Source of the DNA: Sarocladium kiliense
Taxonomy: Eukaryota > Ascomycota > Sordariomycetes > Hypocreales > Sarocladiaceae
Length of the DNA stretch: 64,000 bases
Direction of reading: 5' to 3'
Assembly: GCA_030734395.1 (NCBI GenBank)
Contig: JAUZTG010000029.1
Coordinates: 3,410,001-3,474,000 of the forward strand
The position numbers and the translations under genes are program-made. The notes beneath the pieces are model-generated. The model ran no database searches and had not been told where the DNA came from. It saw only the letters and a program-made list of their open reading frames with translations. Below are positions 31,440 to 43,046 of this stretch, piece by piece (the stretch's first letter is position 1; each line of letters begins with the position of its first letter).

Positions 31440-31543
31440 AGGCGTACGGACACAAGTCCATATCGTCAAGATCTGTATTATAGGCCGAAGCGTTTGGGAG
31501 AGAAGTTTTTAGGAGTACTGGCGTTAGACAGCGACCCATTTGT

Positions 31544-33034
31544 CTATTGAAACAAATCTACCTTGTTGCAAAGCTTCTGTCGCAGCTCCTCTGCTGTCAT
31601 TGTCTCCTTGGATGCTGTGCTGACAGTCAAATTGGCGGCGTCGCGCTCACCCAGGACCAAGATCTCCCCGTAACCCTTTGCTCTCGCTTCCTTGAGCTTT
31701 GCACCGATGGGTCGAGCGCTGGAGTCGATGTCCACGCTTAGACCGCTTGGCTTGACGACGTCGTCCCCTTCGCCTGGCAAGATTCCCTTTTCTAAAGCTT
31801 CGTATAACTTTGAGTCATTGCCGACGAGCTGTTGTCGAACCTTGTCCGCCCATGCTAGGACGGGCTCAGACGTGTTGACGGTGAGGATGATGACCTGCCT
31901 GGGGTTCAGCCAGAATGGCCATTTGCCGTCGTAGTTCTCGATTAGAAGGGCCATTAGCCTCTCAACGGAACCAAGAACAGCGCGGTGAACCATGACTGGT
32001 CGGACAGGACCGTAATCGGCGAGAAGAGCAGGATCGGTGGGTGTTTCGCCACGAGCTTCATACTCTGGGGCTGGGGCTTGGTACTCGAGCTCGAAACGCT
32101 TCGGAAGCTGGAAGTCTAGTTGAATTGTTGCGGTCTGGTGTTCTTTGCCATCAGAATCCTTGAGTACAATATCGATCTTAGGTCCATAGAAGGCACCGTC
32201 GCCTTCATTGATGCTCCATGGCATACCGGACTTATCGAGTGCCCTCGTCAGAGCACCTTCCGCCCTTTCCCACTCTTCTTCAGTACCCATATAATGGTCC
32301 TTGGGTCTTGTGGACAGCAGCAGCCTGTAGCTGACGCCGAGTCTCAACACAGTATACACCACCTTGACAAAGTCAAGCGTCCTCCTGATCTCGTCCTCGA
32401 CCTGAATTGGTCGGCAGAAGATATGTCCGTCATCCTGATGGAAGCGGCGCACGCGTGTCAGGCCGCTGAGAGCACCTGATATTTCGTTACGATGGAGAGG
32501 GCTGAAGTCGGCGTAACGAACAGGGAGATCGCGGTAGCTGTGAAGCTTGGATGCAAAGATGAGGCAGTGGCCAGGACAGTTCATTGGTTTGAGACCGTAT
32601 TCGCCATCCTCTTCGTCATGTTGGGGTGTCTGGCTGGTACCACAGCATCCCTCAGTCGGTGTTTTCGGATTTCCAGTCACGGAGTACATGTCCTCCGCAT
32701 AGTTCTCCAGATGGCCTGATTTTGCCCATAATGACTTTTTGTAGATCGTCGGAGTGATTACCTCCTCGAAACCGTACCGCACGTATTGTTTTCGGAGGAA
32801 ATCGACAAGACGATTGAATATCCTGGCTCCATGAGGGAGGAAGATAGGTGACCCAGGGCTATAGGCGGAGTTGATGAAGAGCTCTTGTTGGTTGCCCAGC
32901 TTGCGATGGTCGGGAGGATCTCGTCTCGGGGGTTGCTTTTGGGAGTAGGGTCGTTTCGCGAGGCATTGGGGACAAGTCCATTGCTGTCGAGGCAGCACTG
33001 AGCCAGCCCTTCGTAGAATTCCTGGACGCAGCAT
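31544..33034 (-). CDS. MST1: Mitochondrial threonyl-tRNA synthetase
   Basis: Charges mitochondrial tRNA-Thr in the matrix. Single exon, 496 residues. The first 30 residues are Arg-rich and non-acidic (MLRPGILRRAGSVLPRQ), as in a mitochondrial presequence. Class II landmarks follow: motif 1 around PHGARIFNRLVDFLRKQY, the zinc Cys in MNCPGHCLIF, motif 2 (RVRRFHQDDGHIFC), and motif 3 (HRAVLGSVERLMALLIE). The C-terminal 110 residues form the anticodon-binding domain (QVIILTVN to VLGERDAANLTV). TGS and editing domains of the cytosolic enzyme are absent, which fits Mst1. A short insertion (EGCCGTSQTPQHDEEDGEYG) sits before the zinc Cys. Convergent with the bHLH gene, only 104 bp between stops. Confidence 0.93.
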   Translation of the reverse strand: MLRPGILRRAGSVLPRQQWTCPQCLAKRPYSQKQPPRRDPPDHRKLGNQQELFINSAYSPGSPIFLPHGARIFNRLVDFLRKQYVRYGFEEVITPTIYKKSLWAKSGHLENYAEDMYSVTGNPKTPTEGCCGTSQTPQHDEEDGEYGLKPMNCPGHCLIFASKLHSYRDLPVRYADFSPLHRNEISGALSGLTRVRRFHQDDGHIFCRPIQVEDEIRRTLDFVKVVYTVLRLGVSYRLLLSTRPKDHYMGTEEEWERAEGALTRALDKSGMPWSINEGDGAFYGPKIDIVLKDSDGKEHQTATIQLDFQLPKRFELEYQAPAPEYEARGETPTDPALLADYGPVRPVMVHRAVLGSVERLMALLIENYDGKWPFWLNPRQVIILTVNTSEPVLAWADKVRQQLVGNDSKLYEALEKGILPGEGDDVVKPSGLSVDIDSSARPIGAKLKEARAKGYGEILVLGERDAANLTVSTASKETMTAEELRQKLCNKVDLFQ

Positions 33035-33813
33035 GTGTTCAGCTGTTTGAACCTACGTGGTTATGGTGGATTGGGTGAGGATAAGGAAGTAAGGGTGAGT
33101 CGCGATGCGACACGGCCAAAAGTCGACTGTCGTCGCAAAAGCTCGTTTCCTCTTTCAGCGTAGCGGCAGATGCTGCAGGGGCAGGGATGCCTGGACGATG
33201 ATGCGGTTTATCAAGGCATCGAAGCCATGACTGCCGTGAACATTTGGCGGGCCGATTCGGTTTCTATAAAGCTTGACATGGTAAATAAATTGCCTTGAGC
33301 CTGTGGCATTTGACGCAGCCTCTCAGCTTCCTCAAACTCCAAAAGACGGAGACAGCAGAAGCATTTATTGCGTCTGTCCGGGAGAGCACAGCAGATACCA
33401 TCTGATGTACAGTATTCGGCTTTTGGATTTCTTTTCGCCTTTCCAGATTAATCGGAGTAAAGATAACCTTGCGCTGAGATTCGGCGTTGGGGATATAGGT
33501 GTGATTCGAGTGAAGGCAGAGTGTTGCGTGCATCAACCAGACGTTGGTCTGCCTTCATTCATCACAAGAGACGCTGCCCCCTCCACGCCACTGACTGGAC
33601 CAACTTGAACCCCACCAGCACTTCTTCTGCTTCTCCATCTTCGTTCCAACTTCACCACATCCTTCTCAGCCACCGACATCCTCAAGGGCACCTCCCCAGG
33701 CAGGATCGAGACCTTGTGACACTTGACCGACCCTCGAGGGCTTTCACCAGCCGTTCCATCGCCGAAGAGCCGTCTACTGCCACTGGGGCGACGTCCCCCG
33801 CACCGTCGTGGCC
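33035..33813. other. Divergent promoter, mitochondrial ThrRS / Kap120
   Basis: Non-coding, 779 bp. The part next to the importin start (33570-33810) is a C-rich leader; nothing else stands out. Confidence 0.5.
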
Positions 33814-36800
33814 ATGTCCTTCGCGATCGAGGTCCCCGGCGATGCCAATCCCTTGACTCTCGACAGCCTCGTTCGTGCGCTACAATGGGCCACGTCGTCT
33901 GATAATACCCAGCGCCAGACTGCGGGTCAGCAACTTTCGTCCTGGGAGCAGCAGCCTGGGTACTACTCGTCTCTCCAGGTGAGCACAAGAAATCCACCCT
34001 GGGCTGGCAACACAACGCTGACATCTCTCAGAGCGTGTTCCTTGATAAATCTCTTCCAAAAGAATTGCGCTTTCTCGCCATTATTCAGCTGAAAAACGGC
34101 ATCGATCGGAACTGGCGACTTTATGCAACGGCAAAGAATGGCATCAGGCCGGAGGAGAAGGCACAGATTCGCTCCCGCCTATTTCAAGGCAGCGTCGAGG
34201 AGGATGACAAGAGCCTTGCATTGCACAACGCCCTTGTTACCGCCAAAGTGATCAGGATCGACTACCCTTCAGAATGGCCAGAGGCTCTTCCCAGTCTCAT
34301 CACCATGCTCAGGTCATATCAGGATGGCAACCAACAGCATCTTTACGGTGCTCTGCTCGTTCTTCTGAGAGTCGTCAAGGAGCTCGGGTCCGCTAGGCTA
34401 CGGAAATCTCAGACGGCCTTACAGTCTGTGACTCCAGAGCTTGTGTATGTTTTGGGTGAGATCTATGCGGAGAAGTCAACCGCGTGGACGACCTTCCTCA
34501 CCAACGGTCAAGGCGGTGCAGATGGCGCTGAGGTGGCCGCCATGCACAATAGCCTTCTCTCGCTGAAGATCTTGCGCCGACTTGTCATCATGGGCTATGA
34601 AAGGCCCCATGGGGATAGTACTGTTGAGCAGTTCTGGACCATGTCGCAAAACCAGTTCGGCCAGCTTCTCACATTCGTGAGCCACGACTCCAACATTCCA
34701 CAAAGCTATCAGGAGTTTGTGGGAAAGCATCTCTTGCAGTTCACAAAGCTTCACATCGATATGGCAGAGGGGCATGCAGCCAGCTTCGCTGTGCTTCCAA
34801 ACTCCCTGTCTCTTGTTCACGCATATTGGGACCTCGTAGCCAAGTTCGCTGAGGTCTTCGACAAGTCTGAAGGTATCCGACCAGGTTCCGGGGATGGAGG
34901 CTCATCAAAGTCGAAGGTAGAAGGACCTCTGCTTGAACGGTTAGCTTTGAAGGGCCTGTTACTGTTGCGAGCTTGCGTGCGAATCGCATTTCAGCCGGTC
35001 CAGACCTTCAAATACCGCTCACCAGAAACCAAGGCCGAGCAAGATAAGGCTCGAAGTATCATCAAAGATGACTTGCTCAAGCCGGATTTGGTCGTCCAGA
35101 TTGTCAATGCTATCATCACACACCTCTTCGTTTTCAGAAAATCGGACCTTGAGGCATGGGACGAGGATCCAGAGGAGTGGGAGCAGCAAGAGGCCAGCGA
35201 GGGCAGCGCCTACGAGTGGGAGGTCCGACCGTGTGCCGAGAAGCTTTTTCTTGACCTTCTCACATATTTCAAGGATCTTCTTGTTCCACCGCTTCTGTCG
35301 TACTTCGAGAGCGCGCAAAGTCCTTCGGCCGATGTAGCCACCAAGGAGGCGGTTTACACAGCCATGGGTCACGCGTCAGCGCATGTTGTCGGCAGGTTCG
35401 ACTTCGATTCAGTATTGACATCGACAGTTGTCAACGATGCGCAGCAGCATGGCGAACTCTACAAAATTTTGAGGCGACGGATTGCAATCCTCATCAGCAA
35501 GTGGGCTCCCGTCAAACTCAGTGAGACGAGCAGACCCGTTGTATACCAGATCTTCCGTCACTTCTTGAACCCGAACGACGAGACCAACGATCTTGTGGTC
35601 AGGATTACTGCTGCACGAGAGCTTCGGTGGATTGCCGATGATCTCGAGTTCGATGTTGAAGCATTCCTCCCATACACGGCTGATGTTCTTTCGCAGCTCG
35701 TGGACCTAATTCAGCATGTGGGTGTGGACGAGACCAAGCTCGCCCTCCTGGAATCCATACGCATCCTCGTCACTCGCATGGAGGGCAAAGTCTCGCAGTT
35801 CGGTGATCAACTGATGACCACATTGCCTGGAGTCTGGGAGAGGTCCGGAAACGAGGAGTACATGATCAAGCAGGCTGTCATTGCCATCTTTGCCGCCCTG
35901 GTTATGAGTATGGGTGCAGATTCTCAAAGGTATCTCCACCTGATGGTTCCTTTACTCTCTGAGGCTGCCAGACACGGCTCAGACCTTCACGTTCACCTGA
36001 TCGACGAATCTCTCGAGCTTTGGAATGCTATCCTCATGCAGAGCAGCGCCCCCCTGTCGCCAGATCTTGTCAACATGGTGGAGCTTGTGCTACCGCTGGT
36101 CACGTACCAGCAAGAGACTGCGATCCAGGCTCTCACTGCTATCGAGTCATATATCCTCATCTCTCCGAGCTCTATACTGGACGATCGATTCCGTCGGTCA
36201 ACGCTACTGACGCTGGGCAAGACACTCGAATCTAGGAGCAGGGAGCAAGTCCGAGTTGGGACAGTCTGCATTGAGTACATGATTCGCGCAGCTGTTGAGC
36301 TGGGTGGGCCTCAAGGGGTGACGGTCATCATTCAAGACATGGTCGAGTCTGGCTTCATGAAGAGCTTGCTTGATGATCTCCACCAGGCTTGGGAAGCACA
36401 CCAGACCACAGGGCCTAATCGCATCGTCAGCAAACTTAACACGGTTACTGAGGGTGACTACCTGGCAATCCTGGCACGATTGGCGTTGGCAGAACCGACG
36501 CTCTTCACACAAATGCTTACGCATTTCGGCGACCTTGAGCAGGTTTGGACTTGGTTGTCAGCGGAGTGGCTCTCTTATGCAAGGAGCATGGATGACCCCG
36601 AGCGCCTGAAGCTGTACCTCCTCAGCTTAACTCGACTTCTCGAGCTGCCTTCGCCCATGCAGGATATGGTGCTCCACAAACTACAAGACTACTTCGACTT
36701 ATGGGAGAACGTACTCGCTGAGCTGAGAGACAATGGGGATGAGACATCAGATAACCTGCTCTGGAGCTCGCAGGATGTCGAAGAAACAGAATACGATACC

Positions 36801-37001
36801 CCTAAGACGGTGGCAGAGAGACAAGTACTTGCGAAGGATCCCGTCCACACCGTCCATGCGCTTGGCTTCGTGCGGGTGAGGTTGCAGGACCTGGTGGAGA
36901 GGGTGGGTGGACCACAGGTGTTCCAGGAGCAGTGGGCGGTCAACCTGGATGAGGGAGTGCTTCAAAGATTTAATGATTTGGCGAGCGCGCTTCCGCAATG
37001 A
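33814..37001 (+). CDS. KAP120: Importin-beta family karyopherin (Kap120 / importin-11 type)
   Basis: Nuclear transport receptor that carries cargo through the pore under Ran control. Exons 33814-33978 and 34032-37001 (53-bp intron) give 1044 residues, close to yeast Kap120. The N-terminal importin-beta domain is clear: LVRALQWATSSDNTQRQTA and LSSWEQQPGYYSSLQ, then FLDKSLPKELRFLAIIQLKNGIDRNW at the exon junction, where LKN..IDRNWR is the Ran-facing signature. The rest is HEAT-repeat-like amphipathic helices, with an acidic loop (DEDPEEWEQQEASEGSAYEWEVRPCAEKL) about a third of the way in that is typical of Kap120/IPO11. In yeast it imports ribosome-assembly factors such as Rpf1; that cargo is not visible here. 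Confidence 0.9.
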
Positions 37002-37173
37002 GCTGCCGACACAGCATGGAGTTTGAGATGGTATGCGTTCCTGGACTGGAGGCAAAAGAAAATAGATCAATCGACATGGGATTGACTGAGACAAAGTCAT
37101 ATTGTCATTTTGCTTCAGTTTTCTACCTTAGACCATGTAGAATTCGAAGAGCGAGTGATGCCAATACATCATA

Positions 37174-38373
37174 TCATAGCTTGCTCTTGTCCTCCAGCAC
37201 ATCGATCACGACCTTGCCCCAAGTCCCTCTCGATCCCAATGCAACCAGCGCATCCTTCACCCTGTCCAGCCCAACAAACTTCTCATCCTTATACACTGTG
37301 CCCCTAAACTTGCCCTCATTCATCATCTTCAATAGTGCCCACCAAACCTCCGCCTGCATCTCAGGCTGATTCTTCGCATACGCACCCCAATGAATGCCCA
37401 CCAACGAGATATTCTTCAACAGCACCTTATTCATCGCCACCTTCTCAATCGTGCCCGCCGCGAACCCCACAATCAGGATCCTCCCGTTCCAGGCGGTGCA
37501 TTTCGTAGACAAGTCCACGAGGCCGACGGGGTCGTAGACAATGTCGACGCCACGGGAGGAAGGGGTCAGGGATTTGACGGTTTGGGGCCAGGATGGGGAG
37601 CTGGAGAGGACGAGGTGGTCTGCGCCGAAGGATTTGGCGATGGAGAGCTTTTCCTGGGTTGAGGCTGTGGCGATGACTGTTGCGCCGTAGGCTTTCGCGA
37701 CTATTACGATATTCAGCACCATTCACACTCCCAAGACAAGAAAAGCATAAGGGGAAGGAAACTCACTCTGCACAGCTGCAAGACCAACACCACCCGCCGC
37801 AGCATGAACAAGCACCCAATCACCCTTCTTAATCCCCGCCCTCACCACCAACGCTGTATAGCTCGTCGGGGCCGTGACGAACAGACCCGCTGCATCCTCG
37901 AAGCTCCATCCGTCAGGTATGGGGAGCAGGGTATTCTCTGGAACGCAGATCTTGGTACCGAACGCACCTTGTGCGCCGCCGAAGACGCGGGCGCCGACAG
38001 GGAATTTGAGATGTGTGGAGGAGGAAGGGGAGGAGGGGGTGGCGATGACTGTGCCTGCGAATTCGGCGCCGGCGACCCAGGGGAAGGCTGGTGAGGTTTT
38101 GTTAGTAGAGAGTTCTTGGGGAGGTTAGTAGAAAGAGGAGGGGGCTTACGAGGTTGGTTCTGGTATTTGCCTTGGACTTGGAGGATGTCGAAGAAGTTGG
38201 CGGCTGCCGCGTGGACTTGGATGAGGTATTCGTTTGGCTTGGGGACTGGGTCAGGGATCTCAGTGACTTTGAGCTCCGCCGGGCCCTGGGTGTCGATTTC
38301 GTCAATAAGAGGATGAATTATAAGGACTGATGAAGCATACCTTGACATATTCCTTGACCTGGATGCCCTTCAT
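37174..38373 (-). CDS. Zinc-less quinone oxidoreductase (MDR superfamily)
   Basis: NADPH-dependent reductase of quinones or enones. Exons 38373-38341, 38285-38150, 38087-37767 and 37700-37174 give 338 residues. The first exon encodes just 11 residues (MKGIQVKEYVK); the splice joins then read YVK|GPAELKV, NQP|PFPWVAGAEFAG and AAVQ|IAKAYGATVI. The catalytic GroES-like domain occupies about 12-130. The cofactor domain has AAAGGVGLAAVQ (about 146-157), the NADP(H)-binding turn, and GADHLVLSS. No Cys/His zinc-ligand set is present, as in QOR/NQO-type enzymes. Ends within 172 bp of the convergent karyopherin gene. Physiological substrate unknown. Confidence 0.9.
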
Positions 38374-39087
38374 GGTGTCTTACTGAGCTCACTAGAGCAC
38401 AGCAATGAAGCTAAGTGAGAATCGACAGGCAAGAATAAGGTCAACGTTGAACCCTGATGCGATCCTTCGTTGATCAACACAGCTTCAGTGAATGAGAATG
38501 AGAAACGATGACAGAGCTGTTGATGGTTGAAGTTGGAGAAGAGCGAGGTCGTAGCTTAGTGCCTTAGATATCTAGGTGTCCCCGGGTGTGGGGAAGCCGA
38601 GCCGAGGCATCTCACATCGTGTTGGAGCCCCGCGAATGATGTATCCGAATCTGGGGAGGACACTTCGATCCACCGGGCCACCAGGGGAAATCATGCAGCG
38701 GAATTTCGGCTGACCGAATGAGGTTATGCGTGGATCATTCGCTAGATGCCTATCTCACGAGTACCTTATGAAGAAGAATGGATTTTGATCTACAAGAGTG
38801 TCTGCATTCTAGCCAATGGCAAAACAGTCGAACGACGCACTACGACGGTTTGCAATGGCACCTTCAGCGCTACCGAACATTCGCGAGAAGACCGTGATCA
38901 AAAGAGTCGTGATTGACGGTGAACCATTATCATAGCACGCATGCATCCATGCCCTATACTGCCACTCACCTCAACGAAGACCCCATTCTCATATGGTGCC
39001 ACCAGACGCGCAATGCTTTACCATGCCTCATTCTCAAAACACGCACGCGTCCATCCATAGCTTGATGCTTGTCATTACAAACTCTCC
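38374..39087. other. Intergenic before the oxidoreductase gene
   Basis: Holds the promoter of the oxidoreductase gene and the 3' region of the ubiquilin gene. No gene or repeat seen in 714 bp. Confidence 0.5.
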
Positions 39088-40508
39088 TCAATCCGTGGCG
39101 TTCAGAAGATGCTCTATCGCACCTTGCACACTGCCTCCACTCCGTCTCAGCGCTGCCACGTTCCTGTCGAAGTCGAAGAATCCCATGTCGTTGAGTTGTC
39201 GGAGCTGATCTGCGTATCGCTCCTCCGGCGGACGATTGTCTGGTGGTCCAGCAGGTGCGCCGCCGCCACCACCGCCCATCATCTGAAGCATGGACTGCAT
39301 CATTTCCGGGGTCATGCCGAAGGGGTTGGCGCCTGCACCCGCGCCTGCGCCAGCTGCACCAGCACCAGGTGCACCGATTAGAGCGGCGAAAGGGTTGGCT
39401 GGTGGCTGATTCTGTGCACCGCCCTGGCCAGGTGTGCTTGAATCTTGAGTCCCAGTCGTAGCACCAGCCCCGGGAGAAGTTGTCGTTCCAGTTGCTGCTT
39501 CACCAGCAGCAGCGCCTCCTTGTGCTCTTTGGGCTTGGAAGCTTTGGGTCTGTGCGGCTTGCATCTGTGCCAGCATGTTCATCAACCCGCCGTCTTGACC
39601 ACCCTCACCTCCGCCAAGTCCACCCATACCAGGCATCATCATGAATGGGTTCATGAAAGGGTTGGCTTGAGCATTGGCGTTGCCAGTAGCGTTGGCATCA
39701 CCCGTTGCAGCAGAACCATCCGCTGGTGTGTTGTCGGTCGCGCCAGGTGCAGGGAAAGCGCCACCACCTCCTCCCCCAGCCATGTTCCTGCGCATGCGCA
39801 TCATCTGGGTCATCATCTGGGGGTTGGTCATCATCTGTCTCATGAACGGTGACTGGATGATCTCTCGTGCGTTGGGGACGTTTCGGAGCATGGGGTTGGA
39901 CTCGATGAGGTGGTTCACGACGTCGGGGTTGTTGAGAACCTCGTTGAGAGCCTGCTGAGCATTTGGATCGGCCATCATGCGGGCCAGAGCCTCTTCATCC
40001 ATAGGAGGGCCCATCTGTGTGAGGGGTTAGCACTGGCAATGTGGAAGGTGTATAGTGTGGAGGAGCTTACTCCGCCGTCCGGACCAAACATGTCAAGGCC
40101 GGGCATGTTGAGTCCCTGTCCTGCATAGCGAGCACCGGTCAGGCCTGCAAGAGGGTTGTTTGCTGTCCCAGAGGCCATGTTGGTAGGAACAGCCTGAGGA
40201 GCAGTTTGCGCCGAAGAGGATGCAGGCTGGCCGGGGTTGCTTGCCGCACTCTTCACCATATGAATCGTATTGTTGGGCTTGATCTTGTAGGTTGCCAAGG
40301 TATCATCGTTCTTCATGACGCGGCCAGAGTAGATCAGGCGCTGGCGCTCGACCGGGATGTTCTCGTAATCTTCACCAGCGAGCTTCGTCTTGAGGTCGAG
40401 AACGGTGGCGGACTCGGCCATCGTGATGGAATGGTTGCCATCGGCCGAGGTCTTGACCTTGAAGGTGACGGTGGCGTCACCGCCAGTTGCCTCTGCTCCT
40501 TCTGACAT
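39088..40508 (-). CDS. DSK2: Ubiquilin, UBL-STI1-UBA ubiquitin shuttle
   Basis: Delivers ubiquitinated proteins to the proteasome; cytosol and nucleus. Exons 40508-40071 and 40014-39088 give 454 residues. The N-terminal ubiquitin-like domain (about 12-88) includes VTFKVKTSADGNHSITM and RLIYSGRVMKNDDTL. The STI1-type middle region (about 150-230) is rich in Met and Asn-Pro-Asp: ALNEVLNNPDVVNHLIESNPML, FMRQMMTNPQMMTQMMRMR. A Gly/Ala/Gln low-complexity stretch follows, and the UBA domain closes the protein (RYADQLRQLNDMGFFDFDRNVAALRRSGGSV). The order and length fit Dsk2/ubiquilin. The start is the only in-frame ATG before the UBL fold. Divergent from npr2. Confidence 0.95.
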
Positions 40509-41507
40509 GGTGAGGAGCGAGTTACGCTGAGGTTATGGGGAGATGATTGGATCGAGGCGGACTTTGGGAGAAGCGAGCGCGGATAACGGCGGGGGAGGGG
40601 AATGAACGGGCCCTGGAGTGGGCGGGGAAGGAAGGTCCGGCACGCAGGGTAGCGGTTGTTGCAGCTGAGTGTCGTTGTGTATCGGGCGAGATGCAAAGTT
40701 GGTAGAGTTGTCAGAAGGGCCGTCGAAGGTGACGGTCGAGAAATATGGTGGTTGAACTGCTTGAGAGATCGGCGAACGGTGGCCGGTTGACGGGCAGGTG
40801 ACGGTCGGCGCGTGGGGATGACGGGAACCGTGGAGCTGAGGCGAGGCACCAGCTGCAATGACGCTCTTATTTTGAGAGCAGGAGACCAAGCCCACCTATT
40901 GTCCAAAAATCTTAACTGGAAGAAAATACTGTTGGAAGCAGGCCACATGCAGAAACAATGGTAAGGGTATCATGGCTTGTGTCGCAAGCGCGAAAACACA
41001 GTGGCCTTTCGTTTTAGAGATACCGTGAGTTGATCAGCATCGTTCCATCAAAGTCTATTGGCTTCTCCAGCACATCGTGGTCCCAACCCGGGCTTGGAGC
41101 GACGGCCACGACGCATATGCCGAGAATACAAGTTGGATATTCAAACAGTAGATCATATGAGAATGGCAATTATCCAATTTGAATTATGTGCAAAAACCTC
41201 GTAGGCAATCAAGTCAGTGAACTCAGGTATATTGAGCGGGTACAGGGTAGGCACGTTGGCACAGAAATGTGCCGCTCAGTCTCAATTGTTTGGCCGCGGG
41301 GCACATCGAGACGCTTCACGAAGGGATACTGCCTTAAAGCTTCGATGAGATTCACGACATTGTTGCACCCAACTTCGCGACAATAGATAACCTCCGCGAC
41401 TTTCTATGACATGAGTTGATGAATGTCAGATTTCTAAAGCACTGGAAACCCTCATTCGAAACTCTATCAGCACCCAATTTACCGACAATGCTGGTTCAGC
41501 ACCCATC
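40509..41507. other. Divergent promoter, dsk2 / npr2
   Basis: A 999-bp stretch without supported coding potential. A GC-rich half is next to dsk2 and an AT-richer half is next to npr2. Confidence 0.5.
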
Positions 41508-42903
41508 ATGATCCAAGGAGTCTTCTACGCGAGGTTCTTCCCTCAAGAGGGTATTGCAAGGCCCATTCCACCCAATTCACGACTGCAAGTTTCTGATACA
41601 CTTCCCAGGACCAAAGATTGTCGCCCAATCACCCCCAGGATGCATCACACCCACTGACCAAACCTCCTCTCGCGGTCCTCTCATCGACTTCGATGTCCTC
41701 CAAGAGTACATCATTCCTCGCCAGGCATTCTGCAACCGCTACGTCACCATCACTACTCCCGACGGCAAATACGCTGTCCTCGGCTATCCCGTTCTCATCC
41801 CGCACTCCAAGTATATGCGCAATGAGTTCATCTTCAATTTCGGTCTGGTCGTTGAGGCGGATATCGATCAGATCCCTTATGAGCGCGTTGTGAGGCGGCT
41901 GGCCTCGACTTTTGCGGAGATGGAGAAGCAGAATGAGTACTTGAGTCAGGGGGAGGGAAAGGCGCTTCTTACGTCTTCATCGTCGTATACGAAGTTGCTC
42001 GGGTCGACGGTGGATGTGAGTAGTCGCCGGCCGATTGAGGGGCTCCTTGAGATTATCAAGGAGGATCTCAATAACTATGGCGAATGCATGATTCCCGTTG
42101 GTGAGTGGCCCTTCCCACTCTCAACGCCGACTCGCTGACCCCTCACAGACGAGGCAAACACTATCAACATGAAGCTCTTCCCTCACCACCCCAACCCACC
42201 ACCCGTCCGAGGCTGGCATGTCCCTGTTGCCAAGACTAAGTTCTCCGACATCGTCGACTCAACTTGGGATTTGACCCTCCAGAAGGTCATCACTCACATC
42301 GACGGCGTATCTGACGTCAGACGCATTGCGAAAGCCGCCTCTGTCTCTCTCGACTTGGCAAAGACAGCACTTCGTCACCTCCTGTACTACGATACTATCC
42401 TTCTACTCGACATGTTCTTCTTCGGCAATTGCTATGCTCCCAGGCCAGGAATTCACGATTTTGTACGCAATGTCGATGGTATGTTGGACGAATGCTCCGG
42501 CTACGTATCTCATGGCCCTGCGAGACTGAGCAATTATCACCTCATTCGCCTTATGACCTCTTTTGCACCAGGGAAAAGCGTCATGGAATGGCTTTATGTC
42601 CATAGGGAAGCCGGTCTAGACGTACTGCACTACATCGATGTTCGCCGCCTTGTTCAATTTGGTCTGATCAAGGGCTGTCTCTACCGCGTTCACAAGTACG
42701 TCGTATCGAAACAGTACATTGCCGCACTTGCTTCTGGCCAAAGCCGACCTGTACCGGATGGTGATCCATTGCAGCATTATACCGACGGCTGCCATCACTT
42801 CGACCAAATCATCACAGAGCAGGGCCTTACTGACGATGAGATTGTGGAAAAGCTCAAGAGCTTGCCGCTGCCGAAGAGTGATTTGACGGTGTTCTATCGC
42901 TGA
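41508..42903 (+). CDS. NPR2: Nitrogen permease regulator 2, GATOR1/SEACIT subunit
   Basis: Part of the Npr2-Npr3-Iml1 complex that turns TORC1 down when amino acids are scarce; acts at the vacuole surface. Exons 41508-41550, 41609-42100 and 42149-42903 give 429 residues. Exon 1 has 14 codons (MIQGVFYARFFPQE), and its join GPKIVAQSPPGCI reproduces the usual Npr2 start. The N-terminal longin-like domain follows (LIDFDVLQEYIIPRQAFCNRYVTI, PHSKYMRNEFIFNFGLV). DLTLQKVITHIDGVSDVRRIA and LLYYDTILLLDMF mark the middle, and DVRRLVQFGLIKGCLYRVHKY the C-terminal winged-helix part. The C-terminus SDLTVFYR is near the family end. Orthology is confident from full-length similarity as I recall it. Confidence 0.92.
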
Positions 42904-43046
42904 ACCAAGTCTATTTTGCTCCGAGGAATGCCTTTTCACAAACGCCCACGCACCCGTGGGCTATGCCTTCGCCTAATTACAGTAATTTACAACAGAAGAC
43001 CTAACTACTCTTACACTCTTACACTGAGTCATGGTCTTGTGCGATA